Shown here: piece by piece, positions 1 to 6,766 of the stretch | How the letters are laid out: every line of letters begins with the position of its first letter | Numbering within the stretch: the first letter of the stretch is position 1 | Assembly (NCBI GenBank): GCA_031286975.1 | Contig: JAITTM010000083.1 | Location: 1 to 7,412, forward strand | Source of the DNA: Coriobacteriales bacterium | Lineage (GTDB): Bacteria > Actinomycetota > Coriobacteriia > Coriobacteriales > UBA8131 | Length of the DNA: 7,412 nt | Reading direction: 5' to 3' | The notes under the pieces: generated by a model | Told to the model about the DNA's origin: nothing | The model's input: the letters and a program-made list of their open reading frames with translations, nothing else | The model's database searches: none | Translations under genes and position numbers: made by a program

Positions 1-273
1 GGTGCGACTACCGGCAACACCACAGGCGGCAGCGCCACAAACACCACCGGCAGCTCGAGCGGCTCGGGCGGCGCGCAGGGCAAGGTCAACATCAACACTG
101 CCGATGCCGCCACACTTGAGACCCTGCCAGGGGTTGGCCCAGCAACTGCTCAGAAGATTGTCCAATACCGCACGGCAAATGGAGCCTTCAAGAGCATCGA
201 GGACCTCAAAAACGTCTCTGGTATCGGTGAGAAGAAATACGCACAACTTGCGGACAGTATCAGCGTTGGATAA
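1..273 (+). CDS. comEA: ComEA competence DNA-binding protein, C-terminal part (cut by left edge)
   Basis: This is the last 90 codons of ComEA, the membrane-anchored receptor that binds double-stranded DNA outside the cell during natural transformation and hands it to the ComEC channel. Reading frame 1 is open from the left edge to the TAA at 271-273. Visible residues 1-26 are a low-complexity linker rich in Gly, Thr, Ser and Asn. Residues 28-90 are a classic tandem helix-hairpin-helix domain: the VNINTA entry at 29-34, the first hairpin LPGVG at 42-46 followed by AQKI, and the second hairpin SGIG at 73-76 followed by EKKY. The N-terminal membrane anchor and any SLBB domain lie outside the window, so total length is unknown. 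comEC begins before this gene stops, which fits a co-transcribed and probably translationally coupled pair. Family assignment is very secure because of the domain and the ComEC neighbour. Confidence 0.93.
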   Translation, partial: GATTGNTTGGSATNTTGSSSGSGGAQGKVNINTADAATLETLPGVGPATAQKIVQYRTANGAFKSIEDLKNVSGIGEKKYAQLADSISVG

Positions 274-2647
274 GGTCATCCGCCCGGCAGCTCCCCTCTT
301 ATTGCTCCCCCTTGCGGTGCTGTGGGCGGGGCTCTTCTGCGCGCAACACCTTGTTTGGCAGCAAAATGCGCTGCCCTTCACCTTGCTTGCGGGCATCGGA
401 GCAGTATTACTGGCGCTGCTACTTATCTGCCTCAGGTGCCGCCAGCGCAAAGGCAGCGCCCTGATGTTGGTACTGCTCTCATTTGTGCTCGGTATCGGTA
501 TGGGAACCCTCTACTGGTCAGACCTGCAGAATTGTGGTAGGTATCTGCAGGAGCATCCGCTCAACGATGTGAGCATCAAGATAGTCGCCGACCCCAAGGA
601 GGGTATGTATGCAACGACCTCCCTGGCGCGCATCAGGCTCCCTGACGGACGGGAGCCAGGGGTGCGCATACTCTGGCAGAGCGAGCAGGAACCCCCGCCC
701 TTTGGCACCTGGTTCACGGCTGATGCCAGCTTTCTGCCCCTTAAGCCCCAAAACGCCTGGCTGTTCGAGCAGGGTCTTTGTGGCTCCCTTAAGCTCACGA
801 ACATCCATGACCAACACTTCGAACCCACCCCCCTGGGAGGCGTAGAGGGCTTCAGGGAGCATAACCGGCAGCTGATCGCCCAGATAGACGGCGAGGGCTC
901 CGGTCTTCTCAGCGGGGTCTTGTTGGGCGACACGACAGAACTGAGCGGAACCAAGGCCGACCGCGCGTTCAAGGCAACAGGGCTTTCGCATCTCATTGCC
1001 GTCTCGGGCAGCCACCTGGTGGTCATTGCAACCGTATTGGTCTGGGTATTCAGTCGGCTTCCCTTCAAGCGCAGTATCGAGCTTGCTGCCGTCGCGCTCT
1101 TCTTGGTTGCCTATGTGCTGCTCACCGGCCTGCAACCATCGGCCATCCGAGCGTGCGTCATGACGCTCATCTCGAGCGCCTCATTCCTTGTAGGACGCAG
1201 AGCGCACGCACCTTCCGCGCTCTGCTTTGCCGCCTGTGTGATGCTCCTGCTCTACCCGCCCAACACCTACTCGGTGGGGTTCTGGCTTTCTGTCTGTGCC
1301 GTTTTGGGCCTGACGATGTTCTGCCCCCTGATAACGGCATGGATAACCGCAATCCTCCCGCGCAAGCAGACGTCACGGGGCGCGGGGCGCAGGCAACGGG
1401 TGCAACAGACCCTCATCGAGCCTTTGGGGCTGACCTTTACGGCACAGGCGGCAACCCTTCCTTTAACCGTACCGCTGTTTGGCATACTTTCGCTGGTGAG
1501 CCCCTTGGCTAATCTGGTGGTGACGCCCTTTGTCACACTCATGGTGGGCGGGGGTATCATCGCCCTTTGCCTGGCGCCCCTGTTCGCGCCGCTGGCGGCG
1601 GCAATCCTGAGCGCCTTGAGCTGGGTGGGCGGCCTGGCCATACAGTGCGCCTCCTGGCTTGCATCCCTGCCCCATGGCGCCCTGCCCGTCTCCGCAGAAT
1701 TGGTACCTCTGTTTGCCATCTGCCTGCTCGTGTTCGTGCTGCTCTATCTGCTGTGGCCTCAGCCAAAAACGATTGTTGCTCGCGCCCTTGCTGGCGCGCT
1801 GCTTTGTGTGGCGCTGCTCAACAGCTCCGGTGCCTTAGCGATAACCGGCCCACAGGTGGTCGTCATGGATATAGGCCAAGGTGACGCGATACTGGTGCGC
1901 AACGGCGGGCATACCGTCCTGATTGACACGGGCGCAAGCAGCTCGGCGCTCATACAGGCATTGGGGCGCAATAACATCACACGGCTCGATGCGGTGGTGC
2001 TCACCCATCTGGACACCGATCACTACGGAGCGCTCGAAGCGCTCGTGGGTCTTGTCGCAACCGACCACATCTTCTTTGCCCAGGGATTAACGAGCGCGCA
2101 ACCCCAGCATGCGGCAATCAGCACCGCGCGTGAGCTCACGCGCGGCAGCCCTCCAGAGGAGCTACGGCAAGGTGACCGGATAACCGTGGGCACCGGATTT
2201 GCCCTGACGGTCGTCTGGCCCGATACGCCGGTAGCGGAGGGCAGCAACCCCGAAAGCGTCTGCCTTCTGCTCGGCTACGATCACAACAACGATGGCGCAG
2301 ACGACTCGCAGATGCTGTTGACGGGAGATGCCGAGGCACCTGAGCTGACGCAGATCATGGGCGATGGCCTGCTTGAGGAGGTGACCATTCTCAAGGTCGG
2401 GCATCACGGGAGCAGGGATGCCGTTACCACGCAGCAGTTGCTCGATATGCGCACCGAGCTGGCATTCATCAGCGTGGGGGCAAACAATCGCTATGGGCAT
2501 CCCACGCAAGAGACGCTCGAGGCGCTCGAGGGCGCGGCCGTCACAGTCTACCGCACGGACCTCAACGGCGACATCACTGTCGATTTCACGCCCACAGCCT
2601 TGCGCGTGCACTGTGCTACCATTGAACCCGAACTCTCGAATCGATGA
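266..2647 (+). CDS. comEC: ComEC/Rec2 family DNA-uptake channel protein
   Basis: ComEC is the polytopic inner-membrane channel that moves single-stranded DNA into the cytoplasm during transformation. From the TTG at 266 it is 793 residues, a full-length size for the family. An N-terminal hydrophobic block precedes a soluble DUF4131-like region (about residues 60-200). The Competence domain then carries the signature GLSHLIAVSGSH at 239-250 and about eight further hydrophobic segments. The C-terminal metallo-beta-lactamase-like domain begins near MDIGQGDAI (534-542). It keeps its metal-site motifs: HLDTDH at 581-586, the GD aspartate at 688 and HHGS at 713-716, so the putative nuclease domain looks intact. 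The start is uncertain: there is no ATG near the comEA stop, and TTG 248, GTG 227 and ATG 179 are in-frame alternatives without clear ribosome sites. TTG 266 was chosen because it overlaps the comEA stop by only 8 bases and leaves a short basic N-terminus before the first membrane segment. Confidence 0.93.
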   Translation: MDKVIRPAAPLLLLPLAVLWAGLFCAQHLVWQQNALPFTLLAGIGAVLLALLLICLRCRQRKGSALMLVLLSFVLGIGMGTLYWSDLQNCGRYLQEHPLNDVSIKIVADPKEGMYATTSLARIRLPDGREPGVRILWQSEQEPPPFGTWFTADASFLPLKPQNAWLFEQGLCGSLKLTNIHDQHFEPTPLGGVEGFREHNRQLIAQIDGEGSGLLSGVLLGDTTELSGTKADRAFKATGLSHLIAVSGSHLVVIATVLVWVFSRLPFKRSIELAAVALFLVAYVLLTGLQPSAIRACVMTLISSASFLVGRRAHAPSALCFAACVMLLLYPPNTYSVGFWLSVCAVLGLTMFCPLITAWITAILPRKQTSRGAGRRQRVQQTLIEPLGLTFTAQAATLPLTVPLFGILSLVSPLANLVVTPFVTLMVGGGIIALCLAPLFAPLAAAILSALSWVGGLAIQCASWLASLPHGALPVSAELVPLFAICLLVFVLLYLLWPQPKTIVARALAGALLCVALLNSSGALAITGPQVVVMDIGQGDAILVRNGGHTVLIDTGASSSALIQALGRNNITRLDAVVLTHLDTDHYGALEALVGLVATDHIFFAQGLTSAQPQHAAISTARELTRGSPPEELRQGDRITVGTGFALTVVWPDTPVAEGSNPESVCLLLGYDHNNDGADDSQMLLTGDAEAPELTQIMGDGLLEEVTILKVGHHGSRDAVTTQQLLDMRTELAFISVGANNRYGHPTQETLEALEGAAVTVYRTDLNGDITVDFTPTALRVHCATIEPELSNR

Positions 2648-2659
2648 ATAAGACATAGC

Positions 2660-2670
2660 GGAGGCAAGGA
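2660..2670 (+). promoter_or_regulatory. Ribosome binding site of holA
   Basis: GGAGG at 2660-2664, followed by AAGGA at 2666-2670, precedes the ATG at 2676. The AAGGA copy is 5 bases from the start and the GGAGG copy 11 bases, so either could pair with 16S rRNA. They supply a clear start for holA in the 28-base gap after comEC. Confidence 0.6.
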
Positions 2671-2675
2671 TTCAT

Positions 2676-3671
2676 ATGGTGGCAACGCGTGGCGCACAAA
2701 CGGGCACAGCTTCCGGGGATAAGACCCTTCTCCCTGTCTATCTTCTTAATGGGGATGACGGCTTGAAGCAGGAGACCCTGCTCGCGCGCCTGATCAAGCG
2801 CATCGACGGCGAGGGCAACGGCTCACTGGATTCCCAGACTTTTGTAGGTGCCGCGTTGAAGGATCCCACCGTTTTGCTCGATGCCTGCTACACCCTACCC
2901 TTTATAGCCGCCGTTCGCCTCGTGGTGATAAAGGATGCGGACAAGCTCGTCAAAACCGTGCAGGAGGCTCTTGTCAGCTACCTTGAAAAACCGAGCGAGA
3001 CAACCGTGCTGGTGCTTATTGCTACCAAGCTTGCCAGCAATACGCGACTCTTCAAGGCCATCAAGGGAGTCGACGCAAAAACCGTCATCGACTGCAGCTC
3101 GAAGAAGCGCTACGAGCTGCCTGCCTTGGTCAAGACGATGGCGCTCACACACAAGTTGCAGCTCTCGACCGATGTGGCCGCATACCTTATCGAGCGCGTG
3201 GGCACCTCGACCGTCGCGCTGAACAACGAGCTCATCAAGCTCGCCTCCTACCTTGCAGCGCTTGACAGGGACAGCGCCACCAAAAAGGATGTGCAGACCG
3301 TTGTCGCCCGCACAGCCGAGGTCAAGCCCTGGGATCTCGCCGATGCATTTACCAAAGGCGACCTGGGTTTGACCCTCAAGCTCAGGGCGCGCATGCCCGA
3401 GCAATCCCCCCACGGCCTGCTCGCTCTGTGCGTCACACGCCTCCGCGAACTACTGGCATACAAAGCGCTTTTAAGCCGGGGAGAAAACCCCGCGCAACGG
3501 ATGGGTCGCCCCGATTGGCAGCTGAAGTCGCACGAGCAAGGCGCGCAGCGTTTCGAGAGCGAGCAACTGCGTGCCCTACTGCGCGATGCCGCCGAACTGG
3601 AACAGCAGATGAAATCAGGTGGCAACCCCGACCTTCTTTTCGAAAGTTGGTTGATTAAGGTCTGCTCCTAA
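2676..3671 (+). CDS. holA: DNA polymerase III delta subunit
   Basis: HolA is the delta subunit of the replicative clamp loader. It opens the beta sliding clamp and works in the cytoplasm with gamma/tau and delta-prime. The 331-residue length is normal for the family. Features seen are the N-terminal YLLNGDDG segment (residues 22-29), which matches the degenerate nucleotide-fold start of delta with no Walker A motif. A central helical part follows (ALVKTMA, then LIERVGTSTVALNNELIKLASYL), then the C-terminal collar with VKPWDLADAF and the end motif LLFESWLIKVC. The ATG has a strong ribosome site. It follows comEC by 28 bases on the same strand, and comEA-comEC-holA is a common actinobacterial and firmicute order, so it is probably co-transcribed. 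Its TAA stop overlaps the stop of convergent thiI. Delta sequences are poorly conserved, but position and length make the call firm. Confidence 0.9.
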   Translation: MVATRGAQTGTASGDKTLLPVYLLNGDDGLKQETLLARLIKRIDGEGNGSLDSQTFVGAALKDPTVLLDACYTLPFIAAVRLVVIKDADKLVKTVQEALVSYLEKPSETTVLVLIATKLASNTRLFKAIKGVDAKTVIDCSSKKRYELPALVKTMALTHKLQLSTDVAAYLIERVGTSTVALNNELIKLASYLAALDRDSATKKDVQTVVARTAEVKPWDLADAFTKGDLGLTLKLRARMPEQSPHGLLALCVTRLRELLAYKALLSRGENPAQRMGRPDWQLKSHEQGAQRFESEQLRALLRDAAELEQQMKSGGNPDLLFESWLIKVCS

Positions 3672-4840
3672 TGCTCCGGGAGCTTGATTGTCTCGAGCTT
3701 TGCCAGTATCTCGTCTACCCAGTTATCGATGGGCAGCGATTCCCAGATGGGCTCCACCACGGCAAGACGAGCATGCGTCTCGGGGTTACGTGGCAAAAAG
3801 AGCGTGCAGCAGTCGTCGGCATTGAGCGCTGAGGTCGCATAGGTGCCAAGACGCTGTGACTCAGCGATGATCTCCTGCTTGTCACTGCCTATCAGCGGGC
3901 GCAGCACCGGAAACTGTGCCACCGCATCCACCACCTGGATGTTATCGAGCGTCTGCGAGGCCACCTGCCCCAGCGACTCCCCTGTTACCAGAGCTTTTGC
4001 CCCTTCGCGCCGAGCGACGGCATTGGCAACGGCAAACATGAGCCTTCGATAGAACAGCACACGCAGGTCAGCGGGCACCCTTGTGGCGATATCGCGCTGA
4101 TAACTGCCAAAGGCGACGATGCAGAGCTTCTTGAGTCCCGCAGCCGGGCGGAGCGCCTGGGCGATATCGCGCACCAGATGCTCGGAGGCATCCGTTGTCT
4201 CGGGCCGCCCCGAGAAATGCAGGCCTATCACGGTCGCCCAACGGCGCATCATGCGCCAGGCGGCAACCGGCGAATCAAAGCCGGCCGACAGCAGACAGAC
4301 CACCTTGCCTGAAGAGCCCACCGGCAAACCACCCACGGCTTTTTGCGTGTAGGCATAGACATAGGCGCTGCCCTCGATTATCTCGACATGAACCGTCACA
4401 TCGGGGTTCTTCATCTTGACGGACTTATCGGGGGCATGCTCGCAGAGGTACTCCCCCACCAGCCGGTTGAGCTCCATGCTATCGAGGGGGTAATTGGTGT
4501 TAGCGCGGCGGGCTGCTACCTTGAAGCTCGAATACGGCTCGCTCTGCTCCAAGACGCGCAGGGCGGCCTCGTTCACATCCGCAAGCTCTCGGGGCGTCCT
4601 CACGCCGCAGGAGACCCGCACAACGCCCGGCACCAGCGAGATAACGCGGGCGGCATCACGGGTAGCCTGTCTGCTGGGAAGGGTAACCAGAAGACGCCCC
4701 GATATGCGCGCTACCGTGGTATCGGCAAAGGTATCCAAGGCATCTTCGACATTGCGCTTGAGTTGGCGCTCAAAGGTTCCGCGATTCCTGCCCTTGAGCC
4801 CTAATTCGTGATAATGGACAAGACAGATAGGAGTCGACAC
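3668..4840 (-). CDS. thiI: tRNA uracil 4-sulfurtransferase ThiI, form without rhodanese domain
   Basis: ThiI adenylates uridine 8 of tRNA and replaces its oxygen with sulfur to make 4-thiouridine, a UV sensor; in some bacteria it also serves thiamine thiazole synthesis. The 390-residue protein starts at GTG 4840. It has an N-terminal ferredoxin-like and THUMP region (about 1-170, with HELGLKGRNR at 10-19). The PP-loop pyrophosphatase domain follows, with LLSAGFDSP at 183-191, TGESLGQVASQT at 286-297, and the DDCC cysteine motif at 342-345. It stops shortly after, so the rhodanese domain of the longer E. coli type is absent. Known short ThiI proteins such as that of Bacillus receive sulfur from a dedicated cysteine desulfurase; none is encoded here. 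The PP-loop reads SAGFDS where SGGFDS is common. rpoZ ends 14 bases upstream, and the ribosome site is weak, so translation may depend on coupling. Confidence 0.93.
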   Translation of the reverse strand: MSTPICLVHYHELGLKGRNRGTFERQLKRNVEDALDTFADTTVARISGRLLVTLPSRQATRDAARVISLVPGVVRVSCGVRTPRELADVNEAALRVLEQSEPYSSFKVAARRANTNYPLDSMELNRLVGEYLCEHAPDKSVKMKNPDVTVHVEIIEGSAYVYAYTQKAVGGLPVGSSGKVVCLLSAGFDSPVAAWRMMRRWATVIGLHFSGRPETTDASEHLVRDIAQALRPAAGLKKLCIVAFGSYQRDIATRVPADLRVLFYRRLMFAVANAVARREGAKALVTGESLGQVASQTLDNIQVVDAVAQFPVLRPLIGSDKQEIIAESQRLGTYATSALNADDCCTLFLPRNPETHARLAVVEPIWESLPIDNWVDEILAKLETIKLPEH

Positions 4841-4854
4841 GTCAGCTCGACTGC

Positions 4855-5115
4855 TTATGCCCCATCGGCGGCGAACTGCTCGCGATCAAAGCTTACCTCA
4901 TTACGATGTATCTCCTCCATAGCCAAGCTCAGCGGCTTGCGCCCAGCCAGCTGTGCGATCTGTGTCGCAGATTGCAGGGCGATCGCCCGGTCACGCTGGC
5001 CGCGCATCATATCGTTGATATCGCGCGCGCGCTCCGAGGCGACAGCACATAGGAGGTACTTATCGCTCTTGGTCTCAAGCAACAGCTCGTCCATAGGTGG
5101 TTCCATTAAAGACAT
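4855..5115 (-). CDS. rpoZ: DNA-directed RNA polymerase omega subunit
   Basis: Omega is the smallest RNA polymerase core subunit; it wraps the C-terminus of beta-prime and helps core assembly. The protein is 86 residues from the ATG at 5115. The conserved core SDKYLLCAVASERAR (17-31) is followed by the RAIALQSA segment and the KPLSLAMEEI helix (60-69), which match the RpoZ family. A GTG twelve bases upstream (5127) would add four residues, but it overlaps the GAGG ribosome site at 5122-5125, which is spaced 6 bases from ATG 5115. The ATG start is therefore preferred. The gene lies 26 bases after gmk and 14 bases before thiI on the same strand. The gmk-rpoZ order is conserved in actinobacteria and many other bacteria and supports the call for this short gene. 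In many other actinobacteria the next gene is coaBC; here it is thiI. Confidence 0.92.
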   Translation of the reverse strand: MSLMEPPMDELLLETKSDKYLLCAVASERARDINDMMRGQRDRAIALQSATQIAQLAGRKPLSLAMEEIHRNEVSFDREQFAADGA

Positions 5116-5141
5116 GCAGATCCTCACTCTCGATGTAGGGC

Positions 5142-5711
5142 TTAAACCGTTTTGGTCAAACGATGCTGGGTTATAAACTCGACAAGTTCACTGGTTGCCG
5201 TTTCAAGGTCGTCGTTGGTGATGACCACATTGTAGCGCTCTTTGGCGGCAAGCTCCACCTCGGCTGTCCGCAGACGGCGCGCAATGGCCTCCGCTGTCTC
5301 GGTGGCACGGATGATCAGGCGACGCTCAAGCTCCCGCAACGAGGGCGGCTCGATGAATATCAGCTGCGCGCGGGGTAACTTCTCCCTGACCTGAAAGGCC
5401 CCCTGCGGATCGATCTCGAGCACCACATCTATGCCCCGCGCAAGACGGCTCTCGACCTCCGTGCGCAAGGTTCCATAGCGCTGTCCGTGCACGGGAGCCC
5501 ATTCGAGGAATCCATCCTCGGCAAGCAGGGCATCAAACTGATCATCGCCGAGAAAGAAGTAGTGCACGCCCTCAAGTTCATCGGGCCGCGGCTTGCGCGT
5601 AGTTGCAGAAACCGACAGCCAAAGCTCGTCGAGTACGCCAAAGGCACGCTCGACAAGCGTGCCCTTACCAGCGCCCGAAGGCCCGGAGATGACGAATAGA
5701 TTACCTGACAT
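5142..5711 (-). CDS. gmk: Guanylate kinase
   Basis: Guanylate kinase phosphorylates GMP (or dGMP) to GDP with ATP in the cytoplasm, the required step for salvage and synthesis of GTP. The protein is 189 residues, within the usual range. The P-loop GPSGAGKGT is at 10-18 with the lysine at 16. The GMP-binding segment SVSATTRKPRP is at 33-42, and Y51 and the EWAPVHGQRYGT block (70-81) also belong to the nucleotide site. EIDPQGA (99-105) and the late NDDLE (166-170) are further family markers. The EID motif is followed by proline where valine is usual, a minor substitution. The ATG is 5 bases after the mihF stop, with no strong ribosome site of its own, so coupled translation is likely. mihF-gmk-rpoZ order is a hallmark of actinobacteria. 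In several gram-positive groups this enzyme is inhibited by (p)ppGpp; whether that holds here cannot be read from the sequence. Confidence 0.96.
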   Translation of the reverse strand: MSGNLFVISGPSGAGKGTLVERAFGVLDELWLSVSATTRKPRPDELEGVHYFFLGDDQFDALLAEDGFLEWAPVHGQRYGTLRTEVESRLARGIDVVLEIDPQGAFQVREKLPRAQLIFIEPPSLRELERRLIIRATETAEAIARRLRTAEVELAAKERYNVVITNDDLETATSELVEFITQHRLTKTV

Positions 5712-5716
5712 GCGGT

Positions 5717-6025
5717 CTAACCCAGGCGCTCCAGGAGTTTGACCTTTTGCTTGTCGCCCAGACCGCGTACACGACGTGAGTCAGAGATGCCCAATTCATC
5801 AAGCAGCTTCGTGGCCTTTGCCTTGCCATACCCCGGCAAAGACTCGATTAAGGTGATGACCTTGATATTATCGACGACGGGGTCGCCAGCTTTTGCAAGA
5901 ACCTGGGCAAAGGTGAGCTTCCCGCTCTTGACCTGCTCGCGCAATTCCTTGCGGGCGGTCCGTGCCTCAGCGGCTTTCTTCAGAGCTGCTTGTCGCTGTT
6001 CAGGTGACAACTCGGGCAGTGCCAT
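5717..6025 (-). CDS. mihF: Actinobacterial integration host factor MihF
   Basis: This is the actinobacterial integration host factor (mIHF), a small nucleoid protein unrelated to the HU/IHF fold; it binds and bends DNA and is essential in mycobacteria. The protein is 102 residues and begins MALPELSPEQR, very like the mycobacterial N-terminus. A basic helix of alternating Ala, Lys and Arg follows (residues 11-36). A helix-two-turn-helix region then carries LPGYGKAKA at 63-71 and the basic tail SRRVRGLGDKQK at 83-94. The ATG at 6025 is chosen because the strong AAGGAG site at 6031-6036 lies 5 bases upstream; an in-frame GTG at 6031 overlaps that site and is less likely. The next gene is gmk after 5 bases, matching the conserved mihF-gmk-rpoZ order. 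The upstream neighbour is pyrE rather than the pyrF found near this locus in mycobacteria. Confidence 0.95.
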   Translation of the reverse strand: MALPELSPEQRQAALKKAAEARTARKELREQVKSGKLTFAQVLAKAGDPVVDNIKVITLIESLPGYGKAKATKLLDELGISDSRRVRGLGDKQKVKLLERLG

Positions 6026-6027
6026 AT

Positions 6028-6037
6028 TCACTCCTTA
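6028..6037 (-). promoter_or_regulatory. Strong ribosome binding site of mihF
   Basis: Read on the minus strand this is TAAGGAGTGA, which is complementary to almost the entire anti-Shine-Dalgarno end of 16S rRNA. The AAGGAG core (6031-6036) is 5 bases from the ATG at 6025. It is the strongest ribosome site in the window and decides the mihF start over the GTG at 6031. Confidence 0.8.
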
Positions 6038-6059
6038 GGGTCGGTGACAACAGGTGATG

Positions 6060-6088
6060 ATTTTAGATAGTTTACGCTTACTTGGCAA
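6060..6088 (-). promoter_or_regulatory. Predicted sigma-70-type promoter for mihF-gmk-rpoZ-thiI
   Basis: On the minus strand, TTGCCA (6083-6088) and TAAAAT (6060-6065) each match the housekeeping -35 and -10 consensus at 5 of 6 positions, and they are separated by exactly 17 bases. The -35 lies in the last codons of pyrE and the -10 just past its TAA stop. Transcription would start near 6052-6054 and give a leader of about 28 bases to the mihF ATG. This is a sequence prediction only; mihF may also be read from the pyrE promoter, since no terminator is visible in the 52-base gap. Confidence 0.5.
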
Positions 6089-6668
6089 GGTTGCGGCTGC
6101 CGGGAGCGTATAATTCCATACCTTGCTTACAAAGTTCACATTCTTTTGGGTCCCAAGAGGGTGTTTCGAGCCGCAATAAGGGAAAGAACGGTGCAGAGAA
6201 GACCGGCACCCCTCCCCGATCGATAAGCGACACAACGCCCACGACAATCCCTCCGTGCGCCACAACCAGGTCGCTCACCTCCTTGACCGAACCCCCGGTT
6301 GTCACCACGTCCTCGGCAACGAGTACGTGGGCACCCTGCGGTACCGCGAACGAGCGGCGGAACTCCATGGCCCCCTCGACCCGCTCGCTGAATATCAGCG
6401 GCACATCCAAGGCGCTTGCAACCGCAAAGCCAAAGAGGATGCCACCTACAGCGGGCGACGCGACCAGATCGACGTGCAGCCCCTCCGGCAGGCGTGCAGC
6501 CGCCTCGGCCGCAAGGGCGGTGGTGAGCGTGGGGTGCTCCAACACACGGGCGCACTGGATATAGGTATCCGAGTGACGTCCGCTGGTGAGCTTGAAGTGT
6601 CCGTGGCGCACGGCTTCGGTCTGCACGAGTGCTTCGAATATCTGGGTATCAGCAAGACGTTGTGGCAT
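6078..6668 (-). CDS. pyrE: Orotate phosphoribosyltransferase
   Basis: PyrE joins orotate to PRPP to make orotidine monophosphate, the fifth step of pyrimidine synthesis; it is a soluble homodimer. The protein is 196 residues. It shows the N-terminal GHFKLTSGRHSDTYIQ block (23-38), the SPAVGGILFG loop (71-80), the FSERVEG segment (93-99) and the PRPP-binding loop VAEDVVTTGGSVKE (117-130). The C-terminus has CELCKQG (177-183) and PGSR (189-192), a cysteine-bearing tail typical of the Thermus-like PyrE branch rather than the E. coli type. The ATG at 6668 is preferred to the TTG at 6674: the GAGAGG ribosome site (6676-6681) is 7 bases upstream of the ATG and too close to the TTG. The gene heads the minus-strand run, divergent from metF. 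No other pyr genes are in view, so the rest of the pathway is elsewhere. Confidence 0.95.
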   Translation of the reverse strand: MPQRLADTQIFEALVQTEAVRHGHFKLTSGRHSDTYIQCARVLEHPTLTTALAAEAAARLPEGLHVDLVASPAVGGILFGFAVASALDVPLIFSERVEGAMEFRRSFAVPQGAHVLVAEDVVTTGGSVKEVSDLVVAHGGIVVGVVSLIDRGGVPVFSAPFFPLLRLETPSWDPKECELCKQGMELYAPGSRNLAK

Positions 6669-6671
6669 CGA

Positions 6672-6687
6672 CAATCCTCTCGAACTG
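6672..6687 (-). promoter_or_regulatory. Possible small hairpin enclosing the pyrE ribosome binding site
   Basis: In pyrE mRNA, CAGUUC and GGAUUG can pair as six base pairs (two of them G-U) around a GAGA tetraloop of the stable GNRA type. The GAGAGG ribosome site forms the loop and part of the 3' arm. Such a hairpin could limit ribosome access. The stem is short and wobble-rich, so chance is a real explanation. Confidence 0.2.
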
Positions 6688-6766
6688 CAACAGTACAGGG
6701 CGACTGATAGTACGGGGCGGCCAAGGGCATCAGGCAGTCAGGCGGCGCGTTCAGTCCTCCGGCTTC

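Noticed and set aside
1..78. Tandem repeat in the comEA linker
   Set aside because: The Gly/Thr/Ser/Asn-rich coding sequence is low complexity, but no exact repeat unit recurs; it is a flexible linker, not a DNA repeat array.
518..1135. Long minus-strand open frame (205 codons) opposite comEC
   Set aside because: Long antisense frames are common in GC-rich genes. It lies entirely over conserved comEC codons and its translation shows no recognisable domain.
3664..3690. Intrinsic terminator between holA and thiI
   Set aside because: The stem is only five pairs with a ten-base loop and is followed by TTGATTGT rather than a U run, so it does not meet the usual pattern.
6672..6690. PyrR RNA-binding site upstream of pyrE
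   Set aside because: Only the GNGAGG part of the consensus fits; the two conserved cytosines before it are uridines and the flanks differ. Kept only as a speculative hairpin, not called as a PyrR site.
6446..6730. 94-codon minus-strand open frame starting in the pyrE leader
   Set aside because: It runs out of frame through the start of pyrE, has no spaced ribosome site and an unremarkable translation; it is a shadow of pyrE.
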